DNA of 39,847 nucleotides from JAJPHC01 sp035255945 (GTDB lineage Bacteria; Acidobacteriota; Thermoanaerobaculia; Gp7-AA8). Each line of letters begins with the position of its first letter. Within the stretch, counting starts at the first letter, position 1. This document shows, piece after piece, positions 14,569-22,501 of the stretch. The notes beneath the pieces were generated by a model, which did no database searches, was not told the DNA's origin, and worked only from the letters and a program-made list of their open reading frames with translations. The stretch is from assembly GCA_035255945.1 (NCBI GenBank), contig DATEZA010000022.1, positions 1-39,847 of the forward strand. Reading direction: 5' to 3'. A program made the translations under genes and the position numbers.

Positions 14569-16551
14569 TCACTGGATCGTGACCGTCTCCACCTTGTCCC
14601 CGCGCTCCGTCTGATCGACCACCGCGTTCATGCCATCGGTCACGCGGCCGAAGATCGTGTAGCCGCCGTCGAGATGCGGTTGCGGCGAATGGGTGATGAA
14701 GAATTGCGAGCCGCCGGTGTCGGGGCCGGAGAGGGCCATGCCGGCGGCGGCTCGCGTGTATTTCTGCAGGTTGATCTCGTCGCGGATGGCGTAGCCGGGG
14801 CCGCCGTTCATGTCGTTGCGCGGGTCGCCGCCCTGGATGACGAAGTTCGGGACGACGCGCATGAACGTGGAGTTGTCGAAGTAGTGCGACTTCGCCAGCT
14901 GCGCGAAGTTCCAGGTCGTGATCGGCGCGTCGGAGGTCAGCAGCTGCATCTCGATCCTGCCGCGCGTCATGTGGATCGTCGCGGTGTGCGGATGACGCGA
15001 CCACTCCACGATCTGCGCGTAATCGCTGCGATCGACCGGCAGCGGCGTGTACGACGGACGCGGCTCCTTGAACGTGTTCTCGATCTCGTCCGCGGCCTGA
15101 CGGCGCACCACCGGATCGTCGTCCGTCAGCGCCCAGCGCACCGCGGTGTGATTGCCGGTCTGCGCGAGCGCGATCAGCGCCGCGAGCCGCGCATCGTTCT
15201 GCGAATCGCTGCGCGCGCGCGCATCGGCCTGCGAGAAGAGCTCGGGATCGGGATGCTTCGTGTGCATGTAGCGATCGATCGCATTCGCGCGGACGATCAC
15301 GTCGCGATCGTCGAGCATCGGACGGATCCACGACACGTTCGCGTCGCAATGATCGTCCGCGATCGTGCTCAGTGCATTCGCGCGCACGTTCGGGTCGTCG
15401 TCCTTCGCGAATGCGGCGCGGATCGCGTCTGCATCGGGCGGCAGCGACTGCAGACCGCGCACCTTCTGCCAGCCGGTCAGATTCGGCATCGACAGCAGCA
15501 TCTGCGGATTGTTACGCACGATTGCACCTGCGGCGATCTCCCGCTCGGAGCGCGAGCCGCCGGTGAAGATCTCCTGCAATCTGGCTTTCGCCGCGTCGTT
15601 CTTCGCTGCGTACCAGCCGAGGGTGTCGATTGCGGAGGCGCGGACGCCGGGATCGGGATCGTCGATCAAGGCCATGACGCGCAGGGCATCCTGGGCGAGA
15701 TCGGGAGTGACGATCGCGTTGTGATCTTTGGTCGCGATGCGTCCGAGGGCGACGACTGCGTTCGTACGGACCCACGGATGGGCGTCGGTAAACATCGCCG
15801 TCAGGACGGCAATCGATTGCGGCGCTGCGATCCGTCCGAGGGCGGAGGCGACGTAGGCGCGCGTGAGCACGTCGGCATCGTTCACCAGCAGCTCGAGGCG
15901 CTCGCGTGCGGGCGGGAACGCGCGGCGTGCGAGAGCGTATGCGGACGCCTGACGAATCGCCGATGACGGCGAGGCGAGCGCGTTCGCGGCGAACATGCTC
16001 GCTTCGTCGCTGTTCCAGCGAAACAGAAAACGAATGGCTCGCGTGCGGACACCTTCCGGCTGCGGCTCCTGAGTGAACGGGACATAGCGCGATAACGCCG
16101 TTTTCGGCGCCAGCTTCGACAGCGCCTCGATCGCCTCCGCTGCCACGCTCGCATCCGCATCACCGGCGAGTGTGAAGAGCGGCTCGACCGATTCCAGATC
16201 GCCGATCTCGCCGAGGGAGAAGGCGACGGTTTCGCGGACTTCGCGCTCCGGATCGGCGATGATCGCGGCGAGTGCCGTCGCGCCGGCGTGCGATTCACTC
16301 TGCGGAGAGATGCGCCCGACGGCGAGCGCCATCCGCTTGCGATGCAACGGGTTGGGGTTCGTCAGCCAGGCCTGCACGATCGCCGGATCGTATTCGCGGC
16401 GATCCTCCAGTCGAAGCACGCGCGCCTCTTCCTCGATCGTGAAGCCGAAGACGGGACGAAGAGACGGAGGAGACGGGAGAGACGGAGGAGCAGGAGGAGG
16501 GGCCGAGGCGCAGGCGGAAACGAGGAGGACGAGAGGCAAAAACCGGCGCAT
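14569..16551 (-). CDS. Lipoprotein with HEAT repeats and C-terminal cyclophilin-type peptidyl-prolyl isomerase
   Basis: ATG 16551 gives MRRFLPLVLLVSACASAPPP, a lipoprotein signal with lipobox VSAC (Cys14) and a Pro-rich spacer, so it should be anchored in an envelope membrane. Residues about 60-490 are a run of HEAT/PBS-lyase-like repeats (for example PEREVRETVAFSLGEIGD, HPWVRTNAVVALGRIA, DPGVRASAIDTLGWYA). The last 160 residues are a cyclophilin domain: FDNSTFMRVVPNFVIQGGD, GMALSGPDTGGSQFFIT, LDGGYTIFGRVTDGM. The core Phe and Gln positions of the isomerase site are kept. It probably assists folding of exported proteins, with the repeats as a docking surface (inference). It is divergent from ccmA and shares a TGATCA double stop with the DUF4062 gene. 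Confidence 0.9.
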   Translation of the reverse strand: MRRFLPLVLLVSACASAPPPAPPSLPSPPSLRPVFGFTIEEEARVLRLEDRREYDPAIVQAWLTNPNPLHRKRMALAVGRISPQSESHAGATALAAIIADPEREVRETVAFSLGEIGDLESVEPLFTLAGDADASVAAEAIEALSKLAPKTALSRYVPFTQEPQPEGVRTRAIRFLFRWNSDEASMFAANALASPSSAIRQASAYALARRAFPPARERLELLVNDADVLTRAYVASALGRIAAPQSIAVLTAMFTDAHPWVRTNAVVALGRIATKDHNAIVTPDLAQDALRVMALIDDPDPGVRASAIDTLGWYAAKNDAAKARLQEIFTGGSRSEREIAAGAIVRNNPQMLLSMPNLTGWQKVRGLQSLPPDADAIRAAFAKDDDPNVRANALSTIADDHCDANVSWIRPMLDDRDVIVRANAIDRYMHTKHPDPELFSQADARARSDSQNDARLAALIALAQTGNHTAVRWALTDDDPVVRRQAADEIENTFKEPRPSYTPLPVDRSDYAQIVEWSRHPHTATIHMTRGRIEMQLLTSDAPITTWNFAQLAKSHYFDNSTFMRVVPNFVIQGGDPRNDMNGGPGYAIRDEINLQKYTRAAAGMALSGPDTGGSQFFITHSPQPHLDGGYTIFGRVTDGMNAVVDQTERGDKVETVTIQ

Positions 16552-16606
16552 GAAAATCATCATAAGTGACAACGCTCACACGCTCCTGTGCGCGGAGACG
16601 CTTGTC

Positions 16607-17257
16607 ATGGACCGCGGGCTCGCTGAAACTTCGCGTTGCATGCAGGACACGCTCGCAATCGATGCACAGAACCTCGCCCGCCGGTACGGGCGCCGCTGGG
16701 CGCTTGCCGACGTCTCCCTTCGCATACCGCAGGGGCGTGTGGTCATGGTCGCTGGGCGCAACGGCTCGGGCAAATCGACGCTCTTCCGCATCCTCAGCAC
16801 GGCCATTCGTCCCGATCGCGGCTCCGCGAGCATCCTCGGATTCGATCTGGTCAAGCAGCGTTACGACGTTCGCAAAGACGTGGCGCTGCTGAGCCACTAC
16901 TCGTACCTGTACGAATCGCTGACGGCGGCGGAGAACCTGCGCATCATCACGCCGCGCATCGACGACGTGCTGAAGCGCGTCGGCCTCGAGAAGCGCGCCA
17001 ACGACGCGGTGCACACCTTCTCCGCGGGCATGCGCAAGCGGCTCTCGTTCGCGCGCGTGCTGCTGCAACGGCCGCGAATCGCGTTGCTCGACGAGCCATA
17101 TGCGCAGCTCGACCCCGAGGGATTTGGGCTGATCGATCAGGTCGTTCAGGAATTGAAGGAGTCGGGAGTGACGGTGCTGCTCGCCACGCATCAGGTCGAG
17201 CGGACGGGACGGTTTGCCGACGATTCGATCACGCTCGAGCAGGGGAGAATCGCGTGA
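16607..17257 (+). CDS. ccmA: Heme exporter ATP-binding protein CcmA
   Basis: ATPase of the CcmAB complex of system I cytochrome c maturation, which drives release of heme-loaded CcmE. Walker A is GRNGSGKST (about 50-58), the signature FSAGM with KRLSFAR (about 138-150) and Walker B RIALLDEPYAQLD (about 157-169). The FSAGM signature in place of LSGGQ is typical of CcmA. The domain is about 205 residues, the normal size. ATG 16607 has GGAG nine bases upstream; ATG 16640 gives a start closer to family length and is possible. First gene of the ccm operon, divergent from the lipoprotein gene, and overlapping ccmB by GTGA. Confidence 0.9.
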   Translation: MDRGLAETSRCMQDTLAIDAQNLARRYGRRWALADVSLRIPQGRVVMVAGRNGSGKSTLFRILSTAIRPDRGSASILGFDLVKQRYDVRKDVALLSHYSYLYESLTAAENLRIITPRIDDVLKRVGLEKRANDAVHTFSAGMRKRLSFARVLLQRPRIALLDEPYAQLDPEGFGLIDQVVQELKESGVTVLLATHQVERTGRFADDSITLEQGRIA

Positions 17258-17910
17258 TCTGGGCCCTTCGCAAAGAGCTCCTGCTGCAATGGAAAACGCG
17301 CACACAGTTCCTGGCTGTGTTCGTCTTCGGCGCGACTTCACTGCTTCTCTTCAGCTTCGCCGTCGGTCCGAACTCCGAAGCGCTGCGGTTGTACTCGGCA
17401 GGATTCCTGTGGCTCGGTCTGCTGCTTTCATCGACGCTCACGCTCGCCGAGAGCTATCACGCCGAGATGGAGAATCGCGCGCTCGAAGGACTGCTGCTGT
17501 TGCCGAGCGATCCGCGCGCCCTTTACTACGGCAAAGCGGTCGCGAACTGGCTGCAGCTCGCACTCCTCGGAATCGGACTGGTGCCCGTCATGGTGGTGCT
17601 TTACGACGCCGGCACGACCGATCTGCTGCGTCTGCTGGCGATCATTCTGCTGGGCACGGCTGGACTCTCCGCGCCCGGTACGCTGTACGCGGCGATGACT
17701 TCGCAGGCGCGCGCGAAACAGACTCTCCTCCCTTTGCTGTTGTTCCCCCTGATCGTTCCGGCATTATTGGCTTCCGTCAAAGCGACTTCGCTCGTCATCC
17801 TCGGGGATCCGATGCAGCAGTTGCCTTCGTGGATCAGCCTGCTCGCCGCGTTCGACGCGATTTACTGGTCGTTGTGCGGTCTGCTGTTCGGAAGGGTCGT
17901 GGAAGATTGA
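17254..17910 (+). CDS. ccmB: Heme exporter membrane protein CcmB
   Basis: Inner-membrane partner of CcmA, 218 residues with six hydrophobic segments. The start GTG 17254 overlaps the ccmA stop and is preceded by aggggag. Conserved features are the N-terminal ALRKELLLQWKTR amphipathic start, ENRALEGLLLLPSDPRALYYGKA in the first cytoplasmic loop (about 70-92), SAPGTLYAAMTSQARAKQTLLPLLLFPLIVP in the middle (parts) and the C-terminal aromatic segment FDAIYWSLCGLLF. Length and topology agree with CcmB. Confidence 0.92.
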   Translation: MIWALRKELLLQWKTRTQFLAVFVFGATSLLLFSFAVGPNSEALRLYSAGFLWLGLLLSSTLTLAESYHAEMENRALEGLLLLPSDPRALYYGKAVANWLQLALLGIGLVPVMVVLYDAGTTDLLRLLAIILLGTAGLSAPGTLYAAMTSQARAKQTLLPLLLFPLIVPALLASVKATSLVILGDPMQQLPSWISLLAAFDAIYWSLCGLLFGRVVED

Positions 17911-17917
17911 GGAAGAA

Positions 17918-18793
17918 ATGAAAACCACCGCTCCTGCCATCCTGCTCGCCATCGGGGCGTACTTCGGCTTCGTCGTCGCGGTCGCACAGTTTCACGGCAT
18001 GACGGCCTTCGCGCTCGGGCTTCCATCCGGTGCGATCGCGACCCTCGCCGCGACGTGCGGCGTCGCCGGCGCGATCTGGTTCCTCTTCGCGAACGATCAG
18101 GTCGAGTCGCCGCGTCCGGCGCAACTGCTGATCGGCCTGGCGCTGCTCTGCCTCGGCTTCGGCTCGTACTACGGCCTCTTCGTCGCACCGCCCGAGCAGT
18201 ACATGGGCGAAGTGCAGCGCATCATGTACGTGCACGTGCCGACCGCATGGAACGCGCTGCTGGCGATGACGCTCGCATTCGTGTGCGCCGTCATCTTCCT
18301 CTTCAACGGTGACTACAAATGGGACTCGCGCATGGAAGGCTCGATCGAGACCGGCGTCGTGCTCGCGTTCCTCCTCTGCTGCCAGGGCGCGATCTGGGCG
18401 AAGCCGACGTGGGGCGTCTGGTGGGACTGGGATCCGCGCCTGACGACCACCGCCGTGCTCCTATTCGCATTTCTCGGCATCCTCGCGCTGCGCAAGTTCG
18501 TCGAGGATCCGGCGAAGCGCGCGATCTGGTCGGCGGTCTCGACGATCATCGCGTACGTCGACGTTCCGATCGTCTACTTCTCCGTCCGCTGGTGGAACTC
18601 GCTGCATCAGCAGCAGTCGAGCCCCGGAACGGTTTCGAAACAGTTCTGGCTGCCGCTGCGCCTCAACGCGTTCGGCATCCTCTTCCTCATGGTCGCATTC
18701 ATCATGCTGCGAGCCCGGATCGCGTCGCTGCGCCTCAAACACGAGATGGCGCCGCCGCTTCCGGAGATCGCGGAGCTCGGGGAGGCGGTATGA
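17918..18793 (+). CDS. ccmC: Heme transport protein CcmC
   Basis: Inner-membrane heme handling protein that loads heme onto CcmE. It carries the tryptophan-rich WGVWWDWDPRLT motif (about 165-176) flanked by the two periplasmic histidines that bind heme, His106 in MYVHVPTAW and His230 in WWNSLHQ. At 291 residues it is longer than usual (about 245) because of extra hydrophobic segments in the first 60 residues, and it has a charged C-terminal tail. It starts eight bases after ccmB with a gaggaag site and overlaps ccmD by ATGA. Confidence 0.94.
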   Translation: MKTTAPAILLAIGAYFGFVVAVAQFHGMTAFALGLPSGAIATLAATCGVAGAIWFLFANDQVESPRPAQLLIGLALLCLGFGSYYGLFVAPPEQYMGEVQRIMYVHVPTAWNALLAMTLAFVCAVIFLFNGDYKWDSRMEGSIETGVVLAFLLCCQGAIWAKPTWGVWWDWDPRLTTTAVLLFAFLGILALRKFVEDPAKRAIWSAVSTIIAYVDVPIVYFSVRWWNSLHQQQSSPGTVSKQFWLPLRLNAFGILFLMVAFIMLRARIASLRLKHEMAPPLPEIAELGEAV

Positions 18794-18921
18794 ATCCAGG
18801 TACCTTGAGCGGCGGATGGAACTTCGTCATGGCCGCGTATGGGGTCACGTTTTCCGTGCTGTTCATCTACGGAGTGAGCATCGTCAGCCGTCTGCGGCAG
18901 GAGAGCAAAAACGATGAATAG
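18790..18921 (+). CDS. ccmD: CcmD, small heme exporter subunit
   Basis: A 43-residue protein with one membrane helix (VMAAYGVTFSVLFIYGVSI) and a short charged tail, RLRQESKNDE. CcmD helps release holo-CcmE from CcmABC. Identification rests on size, the A-Y-G-V-T helix typical of the family and position between ccmC and ccmE. It overlaps ccmC by four bases and ccmE by eight. Confidence 0.85.
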   Translation: MNPGTLSGGWNFVMAAYGVTFSVLFIYGVSIVSRLRQESKNDE

Positions 18922-19378
18922 CCAACAGATGCGCCGCCGTTCGCGCATGTTCATGATCGGCGCGTTCGCCGTCGCGGCGGTCGCATTCGTGATCATCGCC
19001 ATGGGCGGCATCAACAAGAATCTCGTCTACTACTGGACTCCCACCGATCTGCACGCGGCCGGCAACAAGGCCTACGGCGCGACGATCCGCCTCGGCGGCA
19101 TGGTCGCCCCCGGCTCGATCAGGCGAAACGCAGGCGTGACCGCGCTCGAGTTCGACGTCAAAGACCTGGGCGGCATCGTCCACGTGAAATCGACCGGCGT
19201 TCCACCGCAGATGTTCCGCGAGAACATCGGCGTCGTCGTCGAAGGGACGATGGACCGCAGCGGCTACTTCAAGTGCAACCGCCTGATGGTCTCGCACAAC
19301 AACGAGTACCGCGCGCCGAAGAACGGTCATCCCGTCGACAAGAAACAGATGGAGCAGTACATCAAGGACGCACAATGA
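18914..19378 (+). CDS. ccmE: Cytochrome c maturation protein CcmE (heme chaperone)
   Basis: Periplasmic heme chaperone anchored by one N-terminal helix (about 13-30). The body is the expected beta-barrel (LRLGGMV-type strand, VTALEFDVKD, VVVEGTMDRSGYFKCNRLMV). The covalent heme attachment motif is HNNEY with His128 and Tyr132, the common His-type form. The 154-residue length is normal, with a Lys/Gln-rich C-terminal tail. Its stop overlaps the ccmF start by ATGA. Confidence 0.95.
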   Translation: MNSQQMRRRSRMFMIGAFAVAAVAFVIIAMGGINKNLVYYWTPTDLHAAGNKAYGATIRLGGMVAPGSIRRNAGVTALEFDVKDLGGIVHVKSTGVPPQMFRENIGVVVEGTMDRSGYFKCNRLMVSHNNEYRAPKNGHPVDKKQMEQYIKDAQ

Positions 19379-21411
19379 TCCCCAGTCTCGGACGTCTCCT
19401 CGTTCTCCTCTCGCTCCTCGTGTCGACCATCGGCGCCGTGCTCGGCTACGCAGCCGGCTGGAAGCAATCGCCTGATGGCCTGAAATGGGCGCGGCGCTTC
19501 GCCTTCGCATTCGCGGCGCTGATGGCCGCCGCGACGTTCGTGATGGAGTACGCGCTCATCACGCACGACTTCTCGGTGGGCTACGTCGAGCACGTCGGTT
19601 CGCGCGACGTCCCGCTCTGGGTCACGATCGTCAGCCTCTGGTCGTCGCTCGAAGGATCGATCCTCTTCTGGGGCTTCATCCTCGGCATCTACATCGCGGC
19701 CGCGACCTGGCTCACGCGCAACGAGCACCTCGACTACATGGCCTACGCGATCGGCACGTGGCTCTTCTCCGGCGCGTTCTTCAGCTACCTGATCGCCGCG
19801 CCGGCCTCGCCGTTCCAGACGGTGGCGAATCCGCCGCTGGATGGACCGGGACCGAATCCGCTTCTCCAGAATCACGTCCTGATGGCGATCCATCCTCCCT
19901 TCCTCTATCTCGGCTACGTCGGGATGACGATTCCGTTCGGCTTCGCCACTGCGGCGCTGATGCGGGGACGGCTCGGGCAGGCGTTCCTCCGCCCGCTGCG
20001 CAACTCGTTGATGGTGCCGTGGATCTTTCTCACCATCGCCATCATGCTCGGCGGCTGGTGGGCGTACGAAGTGCTCGGCTGGGGCGGTTATTGGGCCTGG
20101 GATCCGGTGGAGAACGCGTCGCTGCTGCCGTGGCTCACGGCCACGGCCGCGCTGCATTCGGCGCTGGTGATGGAGCGTCGCGGATCGTTGAAGGGGTGGA
20201 CGGTGACGCTCGTGCAGGCGAGCTTTCTCCTGACCATTCTCGGCACGTTCATGACGCGCTCCGGCGTGTTCAACTCGGTGCACTCGTTCACCCAGAGCCC
20301 GATCGGTCCGACGATCCTCGTTTTCCTCACCGTGGTCCTGATCGGCTCCGTCCTGCTGCTCGCATTCCGCATCGACTCGCTCGAATCGGACTCGCGCTTC
20401 GAAGGTCCGCTCAGCCGCGAAGGCTTCTTCCTGATCAACAACCTGCTGTTCGTCCTCTTCACGTTCACGGTGCTGATCGGGACGGTGTTCCCTCTCATCG
20501 TCGAAGCGCTCAGAGGCAAGCAGATGAGCGTCGGCCGTCCGTACTTTGACTCGATGGTCGTGCCGATCGGTGCGGTGCTCCTGTTCATTCTCGGCGTCGG
20601 TCCGGCGCTGCCGTGGGGCCGCGCGACAAAAGAGCAGGCGAAGAAAGCGCTGCTGCCGCCGCTCATCGGCGCCGCGATCGTCGCGGCGATCGGCTTCACG
20701 TTCGGCGTGCGCAACGCATGGACGCTCGTCACGCTCGCATTCGGCGGATATGCCGCGCAGGTGACGCTCGGACAGATGTGGCTCCCGGTCATCCAGCGCA
20801 TCAGGCGCGGTGACAATGCAGGCGCGGCGATCATCGACTCGCAACTGAAGCGCGGACGCCGCCGCTTCGGCTCGTATCTGATCCACGCCGGCGCGGTGAT
20901 CGTGATCGTCGCCATCGCGGTGTCGAGCACGATGCGCACGCAGCAGGAAGTGCCGCTGCGCAAAGGCGAGAGCGCGACCGTCAACGGCCTCACGTTCAAG
21001 TTCCTCGGGACCGAAGAGAGGACCGAGCCGCATCGGACATCGACGCTGGCGCTGTTCGACATCTCGAAAGGCGGCGGACCTCCGTTCGCCCACCTCGCGC
21101 CGCGCATGAACCAGTACGCCGCGATGCGCGATCCGCTCGGCACGCCCGATGTCCACACGACGATCGGCGGCGACATCTACCTGTCGATCATGAACCTCCA
21201 GGGCGACTCGGTCGTGGTGAACGTCATCCTCACTCCGATGGTCGGCTGGATCTGGTGGGCCGTGCTCCTGATGGGATTCGGCGGCATAGTCGCATTAATC
21301 CCCTTCTCCCCGCCGCGCGGGGAGAAGGTGCCCCTTCGACAAGACTCAGGGCAGGCTCCGGCGGATGAGGGGTCTGTGCGAATCGAAGGACGCGAGGCCG
21401 TCACTTCATGA
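19375..21411 (+). CDS. ccmF: Heme lyase CcmF
   Basis: Large inner-membrane protein (678 residues, many helices) that joins heme to apocytochrome c with CcmH. The WWD domain, GGWWAYEVLGWGGYWAWDP, is at about 222-240, followed by VENASLLPWL and MTRSGVFNSVHSF. The periplasmic C-terminal loop before the last helix is present (EVPLRKGESATVNGLTFKF). The last 35 residues (from PFSPPRGEKV) are encoded by a repeat element, not by family sequence, so the ancestral protein probably ended after the final helix GFGGIVALI. The stop overlaps ccmG by ATGA. Confidence 0.95.
   Translation: MIPSLGRLLVLLSLLVSTIGAVLGYAAGWKQSPDGLKWARRFAFAFAALMAAATFVMEYALITHDFSVGYVEHVGSRDVPLWVTIVSLWSSLEGSILFWGFILGIYIAAATWLTRNEHLDYMAYAIGTWLFSGAFFSYLIAAPASPFQTVANPPLDGPGPNPLLQNHVLMAIHPPFLYLGYVGMTIPFGFATAALMRGRLGQAFLRPLRNSLMVPWIFLTIAIMLGGWWAYEVLGWGGYWAWDPVENASLLPWLTATAALHSALVMERRGSLKGWTVTLVQASFLLTILGTFMTRSGVFNSVHSFTQSPIGPTILVFLTVVLIGSVLLLAFRIDSLESDSRFEGPLSREGFFLINNLLFVLFTFTVLIGTVFPLIVEALRGKQMSVGRPYFDSMVVPIGAVLLFILGVGPALPWGRATKEQAKKALLPPLIGAAIVAAIGFTFGVRNAWTLVTLAFGGYAAQVTLGQMWLPVIQRIRRGDNAGAAIIDSQLKRGRRRFGSYLIHAGAVIVIVAIAVSSTMRTQQEVPLRKGESATVNGLTFKFLGTEERTEPHRTSTLALFDISKGGGPPFAHLAPRMNQYAAMRDPLGTPDVHTTIGGDIYLSIMNLQGDSVVVNVILTPMVGWIWWAVLLMGFGGIVALIPFSPPRGEKVPLRQDSGQAPADEGSVRIEGREAVTS
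21298..21373. repeat. Repeat block inside the 3' end of ccmF
   Basis: Arms ccttctccccg (21302-21312) and cggggagaagg (21318-21328) form an 11-bp perfect stem with a 5-base loop. They are followed by ccccttcgacaagactcagg and ccggcggatgagggg. It is a common type of dispersed repeat in high-GC genomes. It is translated in frame as the C-terminal tail of CcmF. Confidence 0.75.
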
Positions 21412-21932
21412 ACAAAGTCGTCATCCTCGTCGCCGGCGTCGCCATCACACTCGCACTCGTGATCATCCTCGCCACGGGACTCGGCAAAGACCCGCAGCAC
21501 ATCGAGTCGCCGCTGATCGGCAAGCCGGCACCCGACTTCGCACTGCAAGCCGTCGGCACGCACGAAACCGTCGATCTCTCGCGATTCCGCGGCAAGCCGC
21601 TGGTGGTGAATTTCTGGGCGACGTGGTGCCGACCCTGCTACGAAGAGCATCCGGTCCTCGTCTCGAACGCGCAGCTGCTGCAGGGCCAGGTGCAATTCCT
21701 CGGCGTCGTCTTCCAGGACAAGGAAGAAAAAATTCAGGGATTCCTCAATGAGCGCGGCAGCGCATATCCGACGCTGGTCGATCAGGCGGGCAAGACCGCG
21801 ATCGCGTACGGCGTCGGCGGCGTGCCGGAGACGTTCTTCCTGAACAAGGACGGCAAAGTCGTGGCGAAGTTCGAAGGTCCGATCGATCCCGACACGCTGC
21901 AGCAGAACATTCGAAAGGCGATGACGCAATGA
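21408..21932 (+). CDS. ccmG: Thioredoxin-like protein CcmG/DsbE
   Basis: Membrane-anchored periplasmic thiol reductase, 174 residues, that keeps the CXXCH heme sites or CcmH reduced. There is one N-terminal helix (about 4-23), then a TlpA/ResA-type thioredoxin fold with WCRPC (Cys74, Cys77) in NFWATWCRPCYEE, the IGKPAPDF start and the cis-proline segment GVGGVPETFFLN. The acidic insert typical of CcmG is hard to separate from general TlpA features, so naming rests partly on operon position. It overlaps both neighbours by four bases. Confidence 0.92.
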   Translation: MNKVVILVAGVAITLALVIILATGLGKDPQHIESPLIGKPAPDFALQAVGTHETVDLSRFRGKPLVVNFWATWCRPCYEEHPVLVSNAQLLQGQVQFLGVVFQDKEEKIQGFLNERGSAYPTLVDQAGKTAIAYGVGGVPETFFLNKDGKVVAKFEGPIDPDTLQQNIRKAMTQ

Positions 21933-22501
21933 GCACGACGAATGTGTCATTCCGAGTCTCGTCCCTCCGGCAGGGGATTCCTCAACCGTCCTTCGCTTCG
22001 CTCCGGCGGCTCGGAATGACACTGGCCGTGATTCTCGCGACGACCGTCATCGCTCAAGACATCAAAGTTCCGGACGCCGAGCAATTAGTCGGCGCGGCGC
22101 AGGGACAGCCGGTCAGCGGAGCGCTGCTCGATCAGCGCACGAACGAGACCGCGGGCCTGCTGCGCTGCCCCGTCTGTCAGGGGATGTCGATCGCCGACTC
22201 GCCATCCGAGATGGCCGTCAACATGAAGCACCAGGTGCGCGAGCTGATCGCGCGCGGCTACACGCAGGAGCAGATCCTGCGCTACTTCGAGCGCTCGTAC
22301 GGACAGTTCGTGCTGCTCAAGCCGAAGTTCCAGGGCGTGAACACGCTCGTCTGGATCCTGCCGATCATCGCGCTCGCGGTCGGCATCTGGGCGATCTTCG
22401 CGATGATGGGCAGGAGTCCCGCGCCGGCGCCGCCTTCGCTCGCGGACGATGACGATCCGTATCTGGCCGAAGTCCGCAAGCTGACGGGAAAACAATCATG
22501 A
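21929..22501 (+). CDS. ccmH: Cytochrome c biogenesis protein CcmH (thioredox subunit)
   Basis: Periplasmic-facing protein with the LRCPVCQ motif (Cys80, Cys83) that interacts with apocytochrome, followed by MAVNMKHQVRELIARGYT and YFERSYGQFVLLKP, then one membrane helix (TLVWILPIIALAVGIWAIF) and a short tail. Residues 6-30 are encoded by a repeat element that makes up the N-terminal half of the signal region. A shorter start at Met30 (22016-22018) would give a normal signal peptide MTLAVILATTVIAQ. ATG 21929 is kept because it is coupled to the ccmG stop by ATGA. Confidence 0.92.
   Translation: MSTTNVSFRVSSLRQGIPQPSFASLRRLGMTLAVILATTVIAQDIKVPDAEQLVGAAQGQPVSGALLDQRTNETAGLLRCPVCQGMSIADSPSEMAVNMKHQVRELIARGYTQEQILRYFERSYGQFVLLKPKFQGVNTLVWILPIIALAVGIWAIFAMMGRSPAPAPPSLADDDDPYLAEVRKLTGKQS
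21944..22022. repeat. Repeat element inside the ccmH signal-peptide region
   Basis: Inverted arms gtgtcattccgag (21944-21956) and ctcggaatgacac (22010-22022) are exact complements around 53 bases that include gggattcctcaaccgtcc. The whole 79-base unit is read in frame in ccmH. Confidence 0.8.

Noticed and set aside
19327..21156. 609-codon minus-strand frame opposite ccmF
   Set aside because: Composition is almost only Arg, His, Glu and Asp, and ccmF on the other strand is certain.
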